Shown here piece by piece: positions 1-12,391 of a DNA stretch of 64,000 bases (position 1 is the first letter of the stretch; every line of letters starts with the position of its first letter). Origin of the DNA: Isoetes taiwanensis (taxonomy: Eukaryota > Streptophyta > Lycopodiopsida > Isoetales > Isoetaceae); the NCBI GenBank assembly GCA_021234155.1, contig JAJEKV010000339.1, forward strand, positions 1 through 64,000, in the 5' to 3' direction. The position numbers and the translations under genes were made by a program. The notes under the pieces are model-generated. The model was not told where the DNA came from. It was given only the letters and a program-made list of their open reading frames with translations, and made no database searches.

Positions 1-751
1 CATTGGCCAGTGAGGTTGAAGAAAGGTCGGACAACTAAAAATCCTGAAGATTTTGCACCTCTGGACTTGGAGGCAACATGGCGGGCCATGGAGAGACTTG
101 TTGCAGTCGGCAAAGTGAGATGCATAGGAACGAGCAATTTTTCTACCAAGAAATTACAAAATCTTGTTTCCTATGCAAAAATTATGCCAGCAGTTAATCA
201 AGTTGAGTGTCATCCGTTGTGGCAACAAAAGACACTTCGTGCATACTGCATCTCCAATGGCATCCATATGTCTGTAAGTTTTGGTCAACTTGATCATTTC
301 AGAGTAGAAAGTTTTCTGGCAATCCTGTTTTACTAAACTTCTTTCATTTTTAGGCATATTCTCCTCTTGGTTGCTTGAACAATATATTTGCAATACAGCA
401 TCCTATAGTAGTTGAGGCAGCTAGAAAATTGAATAAAACTCCAGCTCAAGTGGCCCTTCGCTGGGGGCTTCAGAGTGGTAATAGTGTGCTGACCAAGAGT
501 GGAAATTCTGAGAGAATTATATCAAACTATGATGTGTTTGAATGGTCAATTCCAGAAGACATATTCAATGAATTCTCTAAAATTGAACAGGTATTTACAT
601 TTGATACTAGTCTCTCACTTGTGATGACAGAGTTCATGCTTAGTTCTTTGTCACATATTTTTAGGTAAGACTTCTACAAGGAGAAACCTGGCTAAATGAA
701 AGCACCAGTCCATATCGAACATTAGAAGAGCTCTGGGATGGCGAGATATAA
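1..751 (+). CDS. Aldo-keto reductase (AKR4C-like), 3' part, three exons visible
   Basis: This is the C-terminal part of an NADPH-dependent aldo-keto reductase, a soluble TIM-barrel enzyme that reduces aldehydes and ketones. The frame opens at base 1 with HWPVRLKKG, which holds the conserved active-site histidine region. It continues through GKVRCIGTSNFS and NQVECHPLWQQ, all typical of plant AKR4 enzymes. Exon 1 ends at 273 before GTAAGT. Exon 2 (354-590) starts AYSPLG and contains the KSGNSER cofactor-binding segment and the VFEWSIPE element. Exon 3 (665-751) encodes the usual C-terminal tail and ends LEELWDGEI plus TAA. Both introns (274-353 and 591-664) are short, GT-AG and phase 0. The 5' half lies outside the window. 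No disabling change is seen, so the gene may be functional. It is convergent with the ECHIDNA-like gene. Confidence 0.93.
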
Positions 752-1777
752 TAGATACGAGGGCCAAAGTACCAATTGCTGAAGATTTTATCAATGGCTG
801 TTCCACCAAATATATATAGTCATTTCAAACTACCAAATTAAAAATTTATTGAATGGATTTACCACAAGTGTTTTTCAATGGAAGAAGCCGCATATGCCCC
901 TAGCATTCTTTGCCACATGTACATAATCAGTTACTATTGGGAACGTTGGCACAGTCGTAGTCTGAATTTTTAATTCGTAAGTAATGCATGCAATTAAAGC
1001 AGCATCAAACTTAAAAATGCCGCCTGTGTGGAGGAGCTCACCGGAACCTTCCCCGAGCCACACAAAACGCCAGGAATTTCAACATGTACAGCTTACTGTT
1101 AGTTGGTACACATATTTAAACATCTTACTGCAGTTGTTTGACCAGAATCGCATACCACAACAATTTAATGGAGCCTCTCCTATGGGAGGAATTGATGGAG
1201 ATGGGTATTCTCTCCTACCATTCGCTTACATGCAACTTATCTCAGTTATGGCCATCGAAGAACCATTATTTCAGAAAATCGTATGGTAATTTAGAAATTG
1301 CATGTGTATCCACAGTAATTTATCTGTGCTTGTTCTTGCTCATGTATATACCATGTGAATTTTCTTGTATGCCTAGAGAGAGTCACAAAACAGGGTCCAG
1401 CTTTAAATTTTGATTTTCGTGTACCCAAAAATCCTATACAAACCATAGGCAATAAAAGATTTGATAGCATTGTTGTCCAAATCATAAAAGTGATGTGATG
1501 AGTCATTGCATTCGTTTCAACGTACTGTTTCCATCCTACAATTGTGGAAAGTGTCTCATAAGATGTATATTTCTTTCAAATCAGTCAAAAATGAGAATAT
1601 CAATGTACCCAGTGTACTTCACATGTAACTTTTATGGATGCAGCCATGTAAATTACAGAGTGTACAAATCAATGAAGACACTACATGTTTTAGCAACTCG
1701 TATCTGAATGACAAGTCAAGAACTTGTGAACGTCATTGCTTTGAAGCCTTTGTAAATTCTTCTCTACCATGCTGTAA
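752..1777. other. Intergenic region between two convergent genes
   Basis: This stretch separates the 3' ends of the aldo-keto reductase (+) and the ECHIDNA-like gene (-) and presumably holds both 3' UTRs and terminators. A plus-strand AATAAA lies near 1451. Short open frames here have no recognisable similarity and biased AT-rich codons. I see no gene in it. Confidence 0.6.
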
Positions 1778-3209
1778 TCAAAAATTAAATGCTGATTGTA
1801 TACGTGAAGACATATGGTCTGCAACTACTTGTGAGGCAAGTGATTGGAACTGCTTCTTTGCATCTGTAGCATCCAGTAAAAAGGTAGGTAAATAGTTGTA
1901 GAACAAACATCCTTTCCAGACAAGACATGACAATGTTTAAACGTCTTTTGCAATCTGCTTCAGCTTCCATTATTAATGAAATTGAACATACCTTTACGGC
2001 ATTTTGTGAAGCCAATGATGTTTGCCGAGGCTAAGGTCAAACAGATTCCAACTATAAGAAGATAATCGAAGTTGAACTTAATTATAGCTATAATCCCAAG
2101 AGCAACCCAGACTGCAGCCTGCAACAACATGAAAGTACATAAAATCATGATAAGATGCAACTTCTAGTGGGTTAGAATGTGCGACAAAGGCAATGTTCAA
2201 TCCACATATGCCAATGCCATTTGTGGTCTAGAGGATACAGAGGTAATTTAACAACCCAGATTATTAAACTACATATGCCAATGGCATGTTCAGCTGAACA
2301 AGTAAAACCAAATGGAACATGCATATTGCTTCAAATCATTATTTTAGAAGTCTGGGGAGGAACTCATCTGTTTGAACACTTAATTCAGCTACAGTATGTA
2401 GTTTTGCTACTGATATACCTACGTTGCGATTGTTTCAAATAGAAATGTACCTCCCTTCACATAGACTGTAGTGCATATGCTTATCTAAACTACTACTTAA
2501 AGCTTGACTTCTGACTCTCTATTGAATAAACAAATCTGCTGTCATGCTGATGTAGACTGTTGTGTGTGTTCAAATTCCCAAATAACATACGAGGAACAAA
2601 ACAGTATATGAAAAAACGTGAACATTTTAATTTGATATTTACCGTCAAATATAGAGTCCACCAGAACAGCCAGGTATCCTTCTTATTCATTCTATCCAGT
2701 TCCTGTGGAAGGCACAATATATCAACTGCAAACTGTAACAACCACAAAGCTCAAATATGCATGCAAGGTTTAAGGAGCAGTACCTGTTGCTCTAAGGCCT
2801 CAAACCGCCAGACACTTTCTCCTTGATCATTAATTTCGTTCCACCAACGAAGCCCTACCAGAATCCTTCCACTCACATTCTTCACCACCCAGAAATCAAA
2901 AGCAGCCAACAACACTGTGATTACAAATTGGATGACGAAGCTGCTGATGAAGAGGGAACACACAATATAGAAAGCTATTGCAGCCCCCTGCGTTGTGACA
3001 CATTATTATCAATTCTAATTTGCACTAGATGTGTATGTACTCTAAAGCTCAAAAAACATGACTAACCTTAAAAGCCACATGAAAAAATGCGGTAAGAGGA
3101 TTCGCGTAATTCTCAACTTCAGCCTGCATAGGGACAGATTTGTGGTAGAAAAATTGCGAAAAGAAAGATTGAAAACAAGTAAAGATCTAGGGTAAAGGAA
3201 GCTTACCAT
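1778..3209 (-). CDS. ECH: ECHIDNA / TVP23 family Golgi membrane protein, complete, six exons
   Basis: ECHIDNA-type TVP23 proteins are small four-helix membrane proteins of the trans-Golgi network needed for secretion and cell elongation in plants. Exons on the minus strand are 3209-3207 (only the ATG), 3123-3067, 2987-2784, 2702-2643, 2118-1992 and 1863-1778. All junctions are GT-AG and the frame is unbroken for 178 residues, close to the Arabidopsis protein length of about 186. Diagnostic segments are ENYANPLTAFFHV, the FDFWVVKNVSG run, LVGLRWWNEIND, MNKKDTWLFWWTLYL and the ANIIGFTKCRK C-terminal helix, ending SAFNF. An in-frame TAA lies four codons upstream of the ATG, which fixes the start. 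Hydrophobic segments at about residues 21-45, 88-105 and 110-135 fit the family. It appears intact. Confidence 0.95.
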
Positions 3210-4299
3210 GTGAGGAAACAATTAGAGCTCGAGCCGATCTAGAGGTGAGCCAAGGGATTCGTGGAGAAATGAGAAGAGATCTGATTTCGTGCCATGGTTC
3301 CGGAAGGGCAAAACAGTGGAGGACTGATGTTATGTGTTCAGCTGTTTATTGCCAAACGTAAAATTCCACGTCAAATATAAGCCACGTCACACGCCAGCTA
3401 TAAATTATCATTAACACATTTTCCAGAAAATATATTATTGGGTTGCCCTAGAGGTAGGTGAGTGATGAGGAACTGGCATATTCCAGAAGATATTCATTCT
3501 GGACATTTGAGATATTGCATCTAGATGAGTAAGACGTCTCTCGAGCTATGGATCTCATCAATCGATGGCGATTTAGAATTTTTGTTGTATCATGTTTATG
3601 ACGGTTCATACTGAAGGGAAGTACGCAAGCATAGTTTGGGAAAGTCAGTCTATTTGGAGCTTTTGGTGAAGGCCATCAATAAGTTTTTGTTGAAAATTTC
3701 CTTCTGGTATTTCAGGGTGATTTCTAAAATATCATTCTGATGTTTTCACCGAACATTATCATATTGCAGTTCTTTCATCTATCAACTTTTGCTCGTTGTA
3801 ATTTTCCTCTTGTTCTTTATCAGCTTTGTTGAGCTCTTTTTGGTGTTTTCACATCTGCCATCTCTTTCTGATGTTTTAATTGTACGGCAGCACCATCTCC
3901 TTCTAATGTTTTGTCTGTTTTAAATGTACATTACTCAATATCACCATGTTGAGTTCCGACATGTTGAGCACTGAAGAATGAATGACTAGGCAAACATACT
4001 TGTATTTGGGAACGGGTAACATGAAGAACAAAAAAACTGAAAACTGAATGGGAGTTGAAAATGGCAGACTGGGTACCAGAAATGACATGTCTATGAGAGC
4101 CGTTAGCCCGCATTTTCTCTCAAAGTCGAGAGTGGGGTTTGACCCCACTCTCGACCTTCTCTCATCTTCTCTCTCCCATTTTTCTCTCCCAATTTGTCTC
4201 TCATGGATCATGTGGCCCCTCCCCCCCCTTCCTCCCCATAGGAGATGGACGTAATATATTTCATTTCATTTTATCTTTCTGTCGCCACTAAATCCCCAC
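3210..4299. other. Upstream region of the ECHIDNA-like gene and 5' flank of LINE family A
   Basis: The first few hundred bases upstream of 3209 should hold the 5' UTR and promoter of the minus-strand ECHIDNA-like gene, but no clear core promoter motif was identified. No coding frame is convincing. From about 4155 to 4260 the sequence becomes strongly pyrimidine-rich (repeated TCTCTC and a C run), just after a perfect hairpin at 4125-4155. This may belong to the 5' UTR of the LINE that follows. Confidence 0.5.
4125..4155. repeat. Perfect 14-bp inverted repeat (hairpin)
   Basis: The arm GTCGAGAGTGGGGT at 4125-4138 is followed by a 3-base loop and then its exact reverse complement at 4142-4155. 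It lies shortly before the pyrimidine-rich tract that precedes LINE family A copy 1. Whether it belongs to the LINE 5' UTR or to older DNA cannot be decided here. Confidence 0.85.
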
Positions 4300-4339
4300 C
4301 TGCTGCCCCTGCCAACAAATAGGAATTGTGCCTCCGCAT

Positions 4340-5345
4340 GGTCTCCTGAAATTGTCGGGGCTTCCCATGGCAGAAGGGAGATAGTCTCAACTCAGTTGCC
4401 GCAGACATGGATCTCATCTTCCTCATTGAAACATGGGAGCATGCGGGGACCGCGGGATACCCGAGCTTGCCGGGATACCGGCACTACTCAATCTTCAATG
4501 ATTGCACAGAAAGCGGGGGCATGGGGGTTGCTGTTACTACCGAAACGCCCGTGTACGATCCAATCTCCTTGTTCAAGGCGCATAAGCACAACCGTATTTT
4601 GTGGGTGCGTGTGCAAAACCGCAAAGATAGCGGACCCCTCTTTGTGGCAGCACGCTACTTTCCACATGCGAGAAAGCAACTTCTATCACACTCACTCCCG
4701 GATGTGGATAGGTCGGACCCCTATGTCGATCTATATGATGACATACGTTAAAGATAAGCGGTTAGGTGGTGTCATACTCCTTGGAGACTTCAATGCGGCG
4801 CCGCAGGGGTAGAACAACCCATGAGATTTGATCCCTTGACCGATGATATATTGCGATCTGCTTGAAGGAGCTTGGCCCACCGGACATCGGATGACAATCG
4901 GGTCACGCGCTATGGTCGACAGTTGCTTTTGCTCTGCGGTATCTTTGACACGGTAATCCGCAATGGATCGGGCACGCTGGCCTTCCACCCGCTAAAGAGC
5001 ACTTGTAGGCGGAAAACCGTGGGGGCGGATCTAGTGTGGTGGACTATATGTTGGTGCTGGCGGGGATATGCATGTCATCAAGCACTTTCGTGTGGGGACA
5101 ACTAATCAGGATGAAGAGATCGACTCAGACCACTTACCACTTTACTTGAAGTTGGCTTGGCAGGTTGTGCGAACTCCTTACATGCCTCAGCTGCGATTGG
5201 ATTATGAACATGTAGGGGCCTATGCCCAGATGCTTATAGATGACCTGGCAGAAATTTTGCAATATCCTACACTAGAGCAAATGCAGGCGTGCCTACCGAC
5301 CGATGTGCTTAGGGATCCGGCGGAGAGAGGTGCTTTGGGATAAGC
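4340..5345 (+). pseudogene. LINE family A endonuclease (APE-like) domain, frameshifted
   Basis: The segment encodes an exonuclease-endonuclease-phosphatase fold that would nick target DNA for target-primed reverse transcription. Visible motifs in order are MDLIFLIETWEHAG (ET motif, about 4407), GGVILLGDFNAAPQG (GDFNA motif, about 4767-4812) and DSDHLPLYLKLA (SDH catalytic motif, about 5116-5155). These lie in different frames separated by small indels, including a stop after DLYDDIR at 4751, so no intact protein is made. Domain order and spacing match LINE endonucleases. Confidence 0.85.
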
Positions 5346-5539
5346 CGCCCGCGACAGACCTCCAAGACCTCCAAGAACACAACCTTCCCACGTAATCAAT
5401 GGTTTGATGCAGAGTGCAAGGAACACAAACGCTGGCTCCGCCAAGTCACAGACCCTGCTTTACGCCCACATGCAGTCAGACAGTACCGCATCTTCCTTAA
5501 AGCTAAGAAAGCCAGGTACATTGCAGCACATCAAAGGGA

Positions 5540-7250
5540 AATGTTTTACCTCCTGGAACGTCGCCCCAGGACCTTCTGGCGAAGGGTTCTTAGAAAGCCG
5601 GACACCTTTACGGGGAATATCACTCCGAAAGCGGTGGAGGCAATACTTGCAATAGCTATACGACCCTCAGGGTGCACATGCAGCATTACCCTTGCAAGAA
5701 GGCCCAGTGCTGGAAATCACAGATTCGGACGTGGAACAAGGCTTACAACGTCTTGCCAATGGGAAAGCCCCAGACTTGGATGGTATGCGTGGCGAATTGC
5801 TTAAGTGGGCGAGGGCCGCCCATAATACCGGTCTTGACGCCTTGTTCAACAAAGCATTACGGGGAGGCTTCCCGCTGCGATTGGACCAATAGCGAGTTGT
5901 TCCCATCTATAAGGCGGGTGACCCACTTTGCCGACCAATTACCGAACAATCATGGTCGATTCGGTGTTTGCAAAACCGCTTCTTTGGGATTCTCGAAAGC
6001 AGCAGCTTGACGGGCCGGGCGAGGCGGCAGAGATGCGGGCCCTCACCCGTGCGGGGATTCATACCCGAATCACTCAACCATTGACCACATCTTCACGTTC
6101 GCGAACTTCGATTGAAGACGGCCAGGAACCGCCGTCCGGGATCTATATTGTTGTTTTGTGGATTTTGCAAAGGCGTTTGACATCGCGTGCCTCGGGGAAA
6201 AACTATGGGCAAGATCGCGAATACCGGGGTTCCTGTGAGATTTGCGTAATTAAGGTACAAAGCTATATGAAAGATGCTCGGCCGGTTAAGGCCGACAAGC
6301 CAACCATTTGATAGTAGTATCGGGTTCGTCAGGGATGCCCTCTCTCCCCAACATTATTTGGGCTTTACATTGATCAATTGGAGAGCTGGCTTGCTGATAA
6401 TGGGGGCGATGGAGCTCACCTTCTCTATCACATCATCAGACATTTAATATATGCTGATGATGTGGACCTCCTAGCTTACACACCAGCAGACATGCAACGA
6501 CATCTCGATGCCCTGGACACATTCTCGCCGTTTAAGCGACCGATATGCGTCAACCCGGCCAAGACTAAGGTGGTTTTCATATCATCTTCACGTCATGCGA
6601 GGGTCCCCTCCTTCAGTTACCAAGGCCAGAATGTGGAAGTTGCATCCACATACAAGTATTTGGGAGTGGAGTTTCCTTCTACTATGCATTGGAACACATC
6701 CATACGGCTACGAGTGACGGCAGGCTGGAAGGCACTATATGCAATGCAAAACAATAGTCATAAAGCGGTGTTATATGATTGGGTCCATCAGCCACACCTG
6801 TTCAAGGTCTTAGTAGAGCCCTGTCCTTTTATACTGGGGGTGGAAGTATGGGGTCCAAAGAGTATCACTTGCTACTTGAATGACTTGGAGCAGGTCCAGA
6901 AAGCCTTCTTAGTAACGAGCACTAGGGGTGAAGTCCACAGTCCCATATCAAATTCTACCGGGGAGACAGATTCTTGCCTCTTCAGAGGGAGGGCCCTTGA
7001 TCGCCACATTGTCTATTTTCAGAAGGTGGTCAATATGGACGATGCTCGCCTCCCTAAACTAGCTTATATCATGGCAATGGGGCCAGCCGCCTCAAGGCCT
7101 CACCGGAGGGAAAAGAGAGCTCAATGGTTGGCTAGATGGAATGTGCAGAGCACAGTGCATACATATGCAAAAGAGGCGGATCGCCATAGCTTGAGGCAAT
7201 ATCTTGACGCTTGCTTCCTCAAAGAAGCTTTGGGATGCCAATGCCCTTGA
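5540..7250 (+). pseudogene. LINE family A reverse transcriptase, frameshifted
   Basis: RT motifs appear in the correct order across shifting frames. They include NGKAPDLDGMRGELLKW (fingers, about 5758-5815), a VVPIYKAGDP block near 5895-5925, RQGCPLSPTLFGLYIDQL (about 6325-6385) and the catalytic YADD in HLIYADDVDLLAY at about 6450. The longest intact stretch is the 290-codon frame from 6378 to 7250, which covers the YADD motif, the thumb (TYKYLGVEF) and a C-terminal region. Typical family proteins would be a single ORF with the endonuclease; here frameshifts near 5890, 6010 and 6300 break it. Confidence 0.9.
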
Positions 7251-7685
7251 ACATAGCACACTATCGCCACCACATAAATCCCACATTGGAACGAGGCCCG
7301 CAATGCTACCTCTCCGCGTCCACTTGCCCATGAAAAGGCGCAGCACTCATTGCCTCCATTCGCCACAGGGCACATCATCTTCGAATTGAGATGGGCGATG
7401 GATTGGTGAGCCACGCCAGATTGCTGCTCAATGCCGCCAAATGGGAGTCATTGAGGATGAATCTCATACCCTTCAAAGTTGCCCAAAGATATGATCAAAT
7501 TGACGCGCTTATGCCGAGTTGGTCAGCCCCGCCAGCCATTACATGTGACATTGAGCACAGCATCCGTACGGGTGCTGGGATCATAGCTTCAGGAGGTTAT
7601 GGACATGCGAGATCAGCTGTGTCCTCGGGCACACACTTGACATATATATATACATTGATGTATACTTGTACAGTTTGACATCATT

Positions 7686-7756
7686 CTTATTACTGCCACG
7701 GTTTTTCCCTCGAAAACCCTTCGGGGCGGGGGTTTTTTAACCCGGACAGTAATAAG
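7686..7756 (+). repeat. Stem structure and 3' terminal sequence of LINE family A
   Basis: Exact 10-base arms CTTATTACTG (7686-7695) and CAGTAATAAG (7747-7756) enclose a GC-rich inner region with partial T-run and A-run complementarity. This sits directly before the conserved LINE 3' end. A stem at this position is often the RT recognition element of a LINE; that role is inference here. Confidence 0.55.
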
Positions 7757-7835
7757 TTTGCTGCGCTCCTTGTGGGTCCCATAGGCCGATTGGCCTCAGT
7801 GGACGATAAAAAATCATTCTCATTCTCATTCTCCC

Positions 7836-9590
7836 TCCCCCCTCCCTCCCTCCCTCTCTCTAAGCATGCGCCAATGTATCCGCGCTCCAAAAATCAAGGT
7901 GAGATATGATAAGAACATTCTGTTTGCACATTGGCGTATGCTCCACTATCTATCCAAGCTCCAAAAATCAAGATGAGATATGATAAGAACATTATGTTTA
8001 AGGAATTATGTGAGGAAAAAGTTTCATTGATATTGTGGCCACAAGCAGCATCTGAGATTTTGACACTTTGACATGCTTGGTAATTGATACAGCAGTCATG
8101 TGCTTTGGCTCGCACCTATCAAAAAAACAAAAATTCAACAACCCATCTAGGCCTAACAACTATGCCAAGCAAAAAAAAATTTAAAAGAAATAATAAAGGA
8201 GGGGATACCGTGCCCGTGAAATCCCCAAACCACAAAACAGAAGTGGCGGGGAAACCCGCTCTGGTAACCTTGGAGGCCTTTTTGAACGGAGGGTTTGCCT
8301 GCGACAGAATCCGGTGGCCAACCTGTGGTCAGACCGCCCTAGGCGGCCAAGAACTGCCTAATTTTAGAAGTTGGGCGAGGCTAGGAGCGAGGCAGATCGT
8401 GGGCAGGCAGTAGGTCCACCGAAAAGCAGAAGAACACCGAGAACTGATCAAATAGATAAATGAAATTGCAAAAAACAGGAGCAGAGAGGCCATTGGCAAT
8501 AAGGATGCACAGAATAATCACGAAAGCAAGATCTACACTTGTTTTTTGGATCAGATCATCAGGAGCACTATGATCCTTAAGAACCAGGTACGTCCTGAGC
8601 CCAATCCATCTGAGGAAAAACCAGGGAACACAGTACCTGAATAGCAGTAGGAAACTCTAGAACAAACAGAATTCAGCTCAGAGGAAACGCCGATGAGGAA
8701 TGCAGGAAGACACAAGCTTTTATAAGAGAAAGGGCCAAAGAAAGTAGGTGATATAGCAGGCTTGTGCCAAAGAAAGCTTGGGTCTAAAATGAGAGCTGGT
8801 GCCAAAAATGGCGTCCCTTTCCCTAGAATGATGGTTCTCTTCTATATAAGAAGAGAACCACAGCAATAGCAAACATGGTTGTTGTGGGCTTCTCCAATAA
8901 TAGGGCTTCTACTTAGACCTTTTGCAACATGGTTTTTTCAACAAGCTTCTACTGCTAACAGTTCTTCAAGTATTCTACCATAGCCACACTCTAGATCGGA
9001 GACCCCAGAGATCTGACAGTGCAAAGATGATGTCTGGATAAATTCTAAGAAATGGAAACAACTAAATATCAAAATCTAAACAGAAATAAAATTCAGGATT
9101 CGAAATTGATCTACAAGCTTCAACGCACGCACATCCATGGCCGCCGTAAGTAAGCAGAGGATCCAAAAAAATTAGGGAATTCTGGAAAAATGTTTGCTAA
9201 GGAGAAGTGGCCGGCTTTTATTTTTGCCCACTAAGGAAAAGTGGCCAGTTTTTTATTTTTGCCCTTAATGGACGTTGTGAAGGCAGGAGAGACTATTATC
9301 TCTTATTGTCTCTCATTGTTCCACCTTGTTCGGTTTATTGGCTAGTCCATTGGGTTAGCAACTAAGAGATCTTGTGGTCCGTCATATGTCCTCATGGATG
9401 TTGCCAATGTGACATGACGTAAAAATACTATCTATCAAAAACATTATCTCTCACCATAAAGCATGAGAGAGAAAAAAATTTGGATAGGGTGGTTTTTTGA
9501 GTTGGAGTCTAGTTTATGTTTGAGCTCCTCTTGGAGTGGATGCTTTTTATCTGATCACGCAGAATAATGGATCCCGTCGTCGCTAGTGTT
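7836..9590. other. Non-coding region with a local duplication and AT-rich repeats
   Basis: No convincing gene. A block of about 50 bp (GCTCCAAAAATCAAGGTGAG and following) occurs at about 7883-7924 and again, with a few differences, at about 7959-8000. A 109-codon open frame at 8084-8413 contains a lysine-rich start (PSKKKFKRNN) but resembles nothing I recognise. Around 9340-9440 lies a diverged copy of a repeat also found at 26.64-26.77 kb. Confidence 0.5.
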
Positions 9591-9984
9591 GGGACCGGAT
9601 TTGCTTGTCATGCCGTTTTGAAAATGGATGATATGGACGACTTCCCTATTTTTCAAACTGCTTCGGGCAAGTGCGCCACCGTCCTCGAGCAGGTCGGATC
9701 CATGGGCGGTGGCTTTATCTGTGTACATGTTTATGCTTTTTGCTAGGTTTCTGCAGGAATAAACACGATAAATTAACTTTGGTTTGTAAAACTAATATCT
9801 TATTGTGTGGATGCATTAGTTGTGCCTCCAGTCTCTTATTGTGGAGATGCACATTCAAGTCTTGTGGGAATCAACTCACGGATGAGAAAGTTGTGAATTG
9901 TTGACAATGTTTTTGGACCTTGGAATCGAGAGGAAGTTTGTTAATCTTTTTGGATTTTGGATGCCTTGGAAACTTTTTGTTGCG

Positions 9985-10078
9985 GATGCAACTTCATCTA
10001 GATGCCTTGAAGATTTTTGGAAACTTTTTGTTGCAGATGCAACTTCGCCTAGATGCCTTGAAGTTTTTTGTTGCACTT
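9985..10078. repeat. Tandem duplication, about 54-bp unit
   Basis: The unit beginning GGAAACTTTTTGTTGC and ending ATGCCTTGAAGATTTT is present twice in succession (about 9967-10020 and 10020-10073) with few differences. It lies in an AT-rich stretch with no supported gene. Confidence 0.75.
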
Positions 10079-10079
10079 G

Positions 10080-11285
10080 TAGTATGCCAAATTGTTGCAT
10101 AGTTTGTTCTATTTGGGCCTTATTTATTTTGTCAAGTTGTTTTTATGGGGTTCATTTTTCCTCTTATACATCTTGCTTTGAGCCAGATCTGGTTGCTAGA
10201 GACGTCTTTCTTAGGTCTTACGATGCTTTGTTTGTCTAGGGTTGTTTTTGTACCTTCTTAGTTTCGTCCATTCAGGTATAGTTGTGTTTACCATGCTTGC
10301 ACAACTTTAATACCCACTTTTTATGTTGTGAATATTTGAGCTCCTCAACTTTTCTGTCTTGGAGTGGTCGGTCGGGGTTTTTGCCCATCAATCCCTTGTT
10401 TCTTGGAGATCATGTATTGGTCGAATTGGAATGTATGCCCCCTTTTATTAGATTCATTTCGATGACAATTTTCTTATTTGATGGTTTATCTTTGTTCAAC
10501 TGTCGTTGTTGTGCATGAGCTTGGAGTCTAGGGTCAGCTTGGGTCTTACACCATCAATTCCTTGGATGTCTAGTGCTTGCATGGTTTATGTTAAGATATG
10601 TTGCTTAGGCTTGTTTGTGGTTGGTAGCTAAGAGATGGGTCTTTTATAGCATATTGCTTTTTGGTTGCTCTTCTTGTTTCATGCTCGTAGGGTTGGCATG
10701 CTGGCCTAGTGTCTTGCTCTATCAATCCCTTGTTTTGCTGGATCTTCATAGGTTGGGGTGCGTGACCCCTAATTTCGTGTTTTAGACATGTCATCTTGTT
10801 TTGTTGAAAAGGAGTTCTTGCTTTCAGTTTGTCCTTAAGTTAGATAAGATTGGATTCTAAGGTCTCGGGTCTTATGTTCCTAGATTAAAAGTGTAGCCTA
10901 GATGATTGTGTTATTTGGTTTGGTTTTATAAGGCTTTGTTGGTTTTTAAGGCATTTTAAGCCTAGGGTCTATTGTCATGCTTCCTGGGGGTTAGGCTTTT
11001 TTGGTGTGGGGAGCATTTTGGTTTGCTTGTGTTTCACTTTGAGGCAAGCTTGGTTTGAGGTATTCTTATGAAGGTTGTTGGTTCTGGTTTTTTTGGATGC
11101 CGGTATCCCACCCAATTTTTACATGTTGCATGGTTTTCTTAATGGTTTGCTTGGCTATTTTCCACTGGATATGATTGTTCCGGCCCTGGCTTGTCCCTTC
11201 AACACGAGGTTGCTTAAGGCCCAAACATTAACATGCTCGATTGTTTATTGAAGAACGAGATATGGCTTTTTATTCGTCTTGGATT
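10080..11285. other. T-rich non-coding sequence
   Basis: The plus strand is markedly rich in T and G with repeated phrases such as ATCAATTCCTTG/ATCAATCCCTTG and GTCTAGGGT. It looks like old repeat or UTR sequence of a degraded element. I see no gene or structural signal to annotate. Confidence 0.4.
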
Positions 11286-11287
11286 AG

Positions 11288-11500
11288 GCAAGTATGGTTT
11301 ACATAGTGTTTGGTGCTTATATTGTCAATTCAACCACATCACACTTCATTTCTCGTAAGCTTTTATATTTTTAAGATTTCGTTGTTGCTTGTGCAAGTAT
11401 AGTTTGCATAGTGTTTGGTGCTTATATTGTCGACTCAACCACATCAGGCTTCATTTCTCATAAGCTTTTATATTTTTAAGATTTCCTTGTTGTTTGACAT
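11288..11500. repeat. Tandem duplication, about 112-bp unit
   Basis: The unit starting GCAAGTATGGTTTACATAG and running through TTTTATATTTTTAAGATTTC occurs at about 11288-11392 and again from about 11393 to 11500 (GCAAGTATAGTTTGCATAG...). Only a handful of substitutions separate the copies. It is a recent local duplication in non-coding DNA. Confidence 0.85.
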
Positions 11501-12391
11501 CTTAGTCTCAGACATAGGCTAGTACATAGGGTGCCTCGACCATTTGTACAGGTTCAAGCTGTTTTGCTATCGTAATGCCCTAAATTGAGCTCATATTTAT
11601 TTGTATATTTCTTTTCCTTGAAATTGTATTCCGTGGATGCATCCTCTAGGTGCTTGAGGATTTCCTTGTTCCTTGATTATTCTCTATTCTCCAGTAGTGC
11701 GTTCTATGTACTATAACCATGTACTCGGTTCTAAGATAGGCTGGATTTATGCTGGCCCAGTCTTTTAGTTTTGTTTTTTTGGTCTTATCACGCAATAGTT
11801 TTTCTATTAATATGGTGTTTATATTCTACTTAAGTTGGCTTGGTATCAGAAATTTTCCTCAAAATTGTAGTCCTTGCATGCACTTTAGTCTCATCTTTGT
11901 CATGTTTTATGTCATTATCTAGATAGTTTGTTTTAGATTACATATTATATTTTTAGCTCTATAGTTCATGTGTACATGCATCTTCTACTATGCCTTGGCA
12001 TTTATCTAGGTAATTACATGGTTCATTTTTTAAAGTGCATATTCTATTTTATATTTTATCGGCTAAAATTATTCATTTGTAAAGTACATATGTACACGCA
12101 CTTATCAAATCCTGTTTGGCACTCTTGTTATTCGCTAAATGATTCGTTTTGATATTGCTCGACCCATGCACTGATTCCCTCGTCTTGGACTTGTCAAATA
12201 CTTGCAATATGCCACCTCATACAAGCGTTGCCAAATCATGGGCATGTTTGGTAAATGGAAAGGGTTCGTATCTCCTTGATGACAGAATGGAAATTGGATG
12301 TGTGGGAGACACTATTTTCACAGTTAGGTATCTATTTCAATTTGCTCTTTGGTTTTTGCATTTTCTACAGGTGAGTTCGCTTTGCACATTA

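Larger units (their letters stand above)
4300..7835 (+). mobile_element. Non-LTR retrotransposon (LINE family A), copy 1, near full EN-RT but decayed
   Basis: This is an APE-type LINE. An endonuclease region (about 4340-5345) is followed by a reverse transcriptase region (about 5540-7250), then a 3' UTR ending in the terminal sequence at about 7757-7812 (GTGGACGATAAAAA-like) plus an ATTCTC-type simple repeat to about 7835. Both domains carry frameshifts and stops, so the copy is dead. A second, ORF1-containing copy of the same family at 22.1-24.15 kb starts its endonuclease with the same residues (MDL.FL.ETWEHAG). ORF1 is not visible upstream of 4300 here, so the copy is 5'-truncated or its 5' part is unrecognisable. 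Confidence 0.88.

Noticed and set aside
8084-8413. 109-codon plus-strand frame with a lysine-rich segment
   Set aside because: No known domain, no splice or start context; left as unassigned intergenic sequence.
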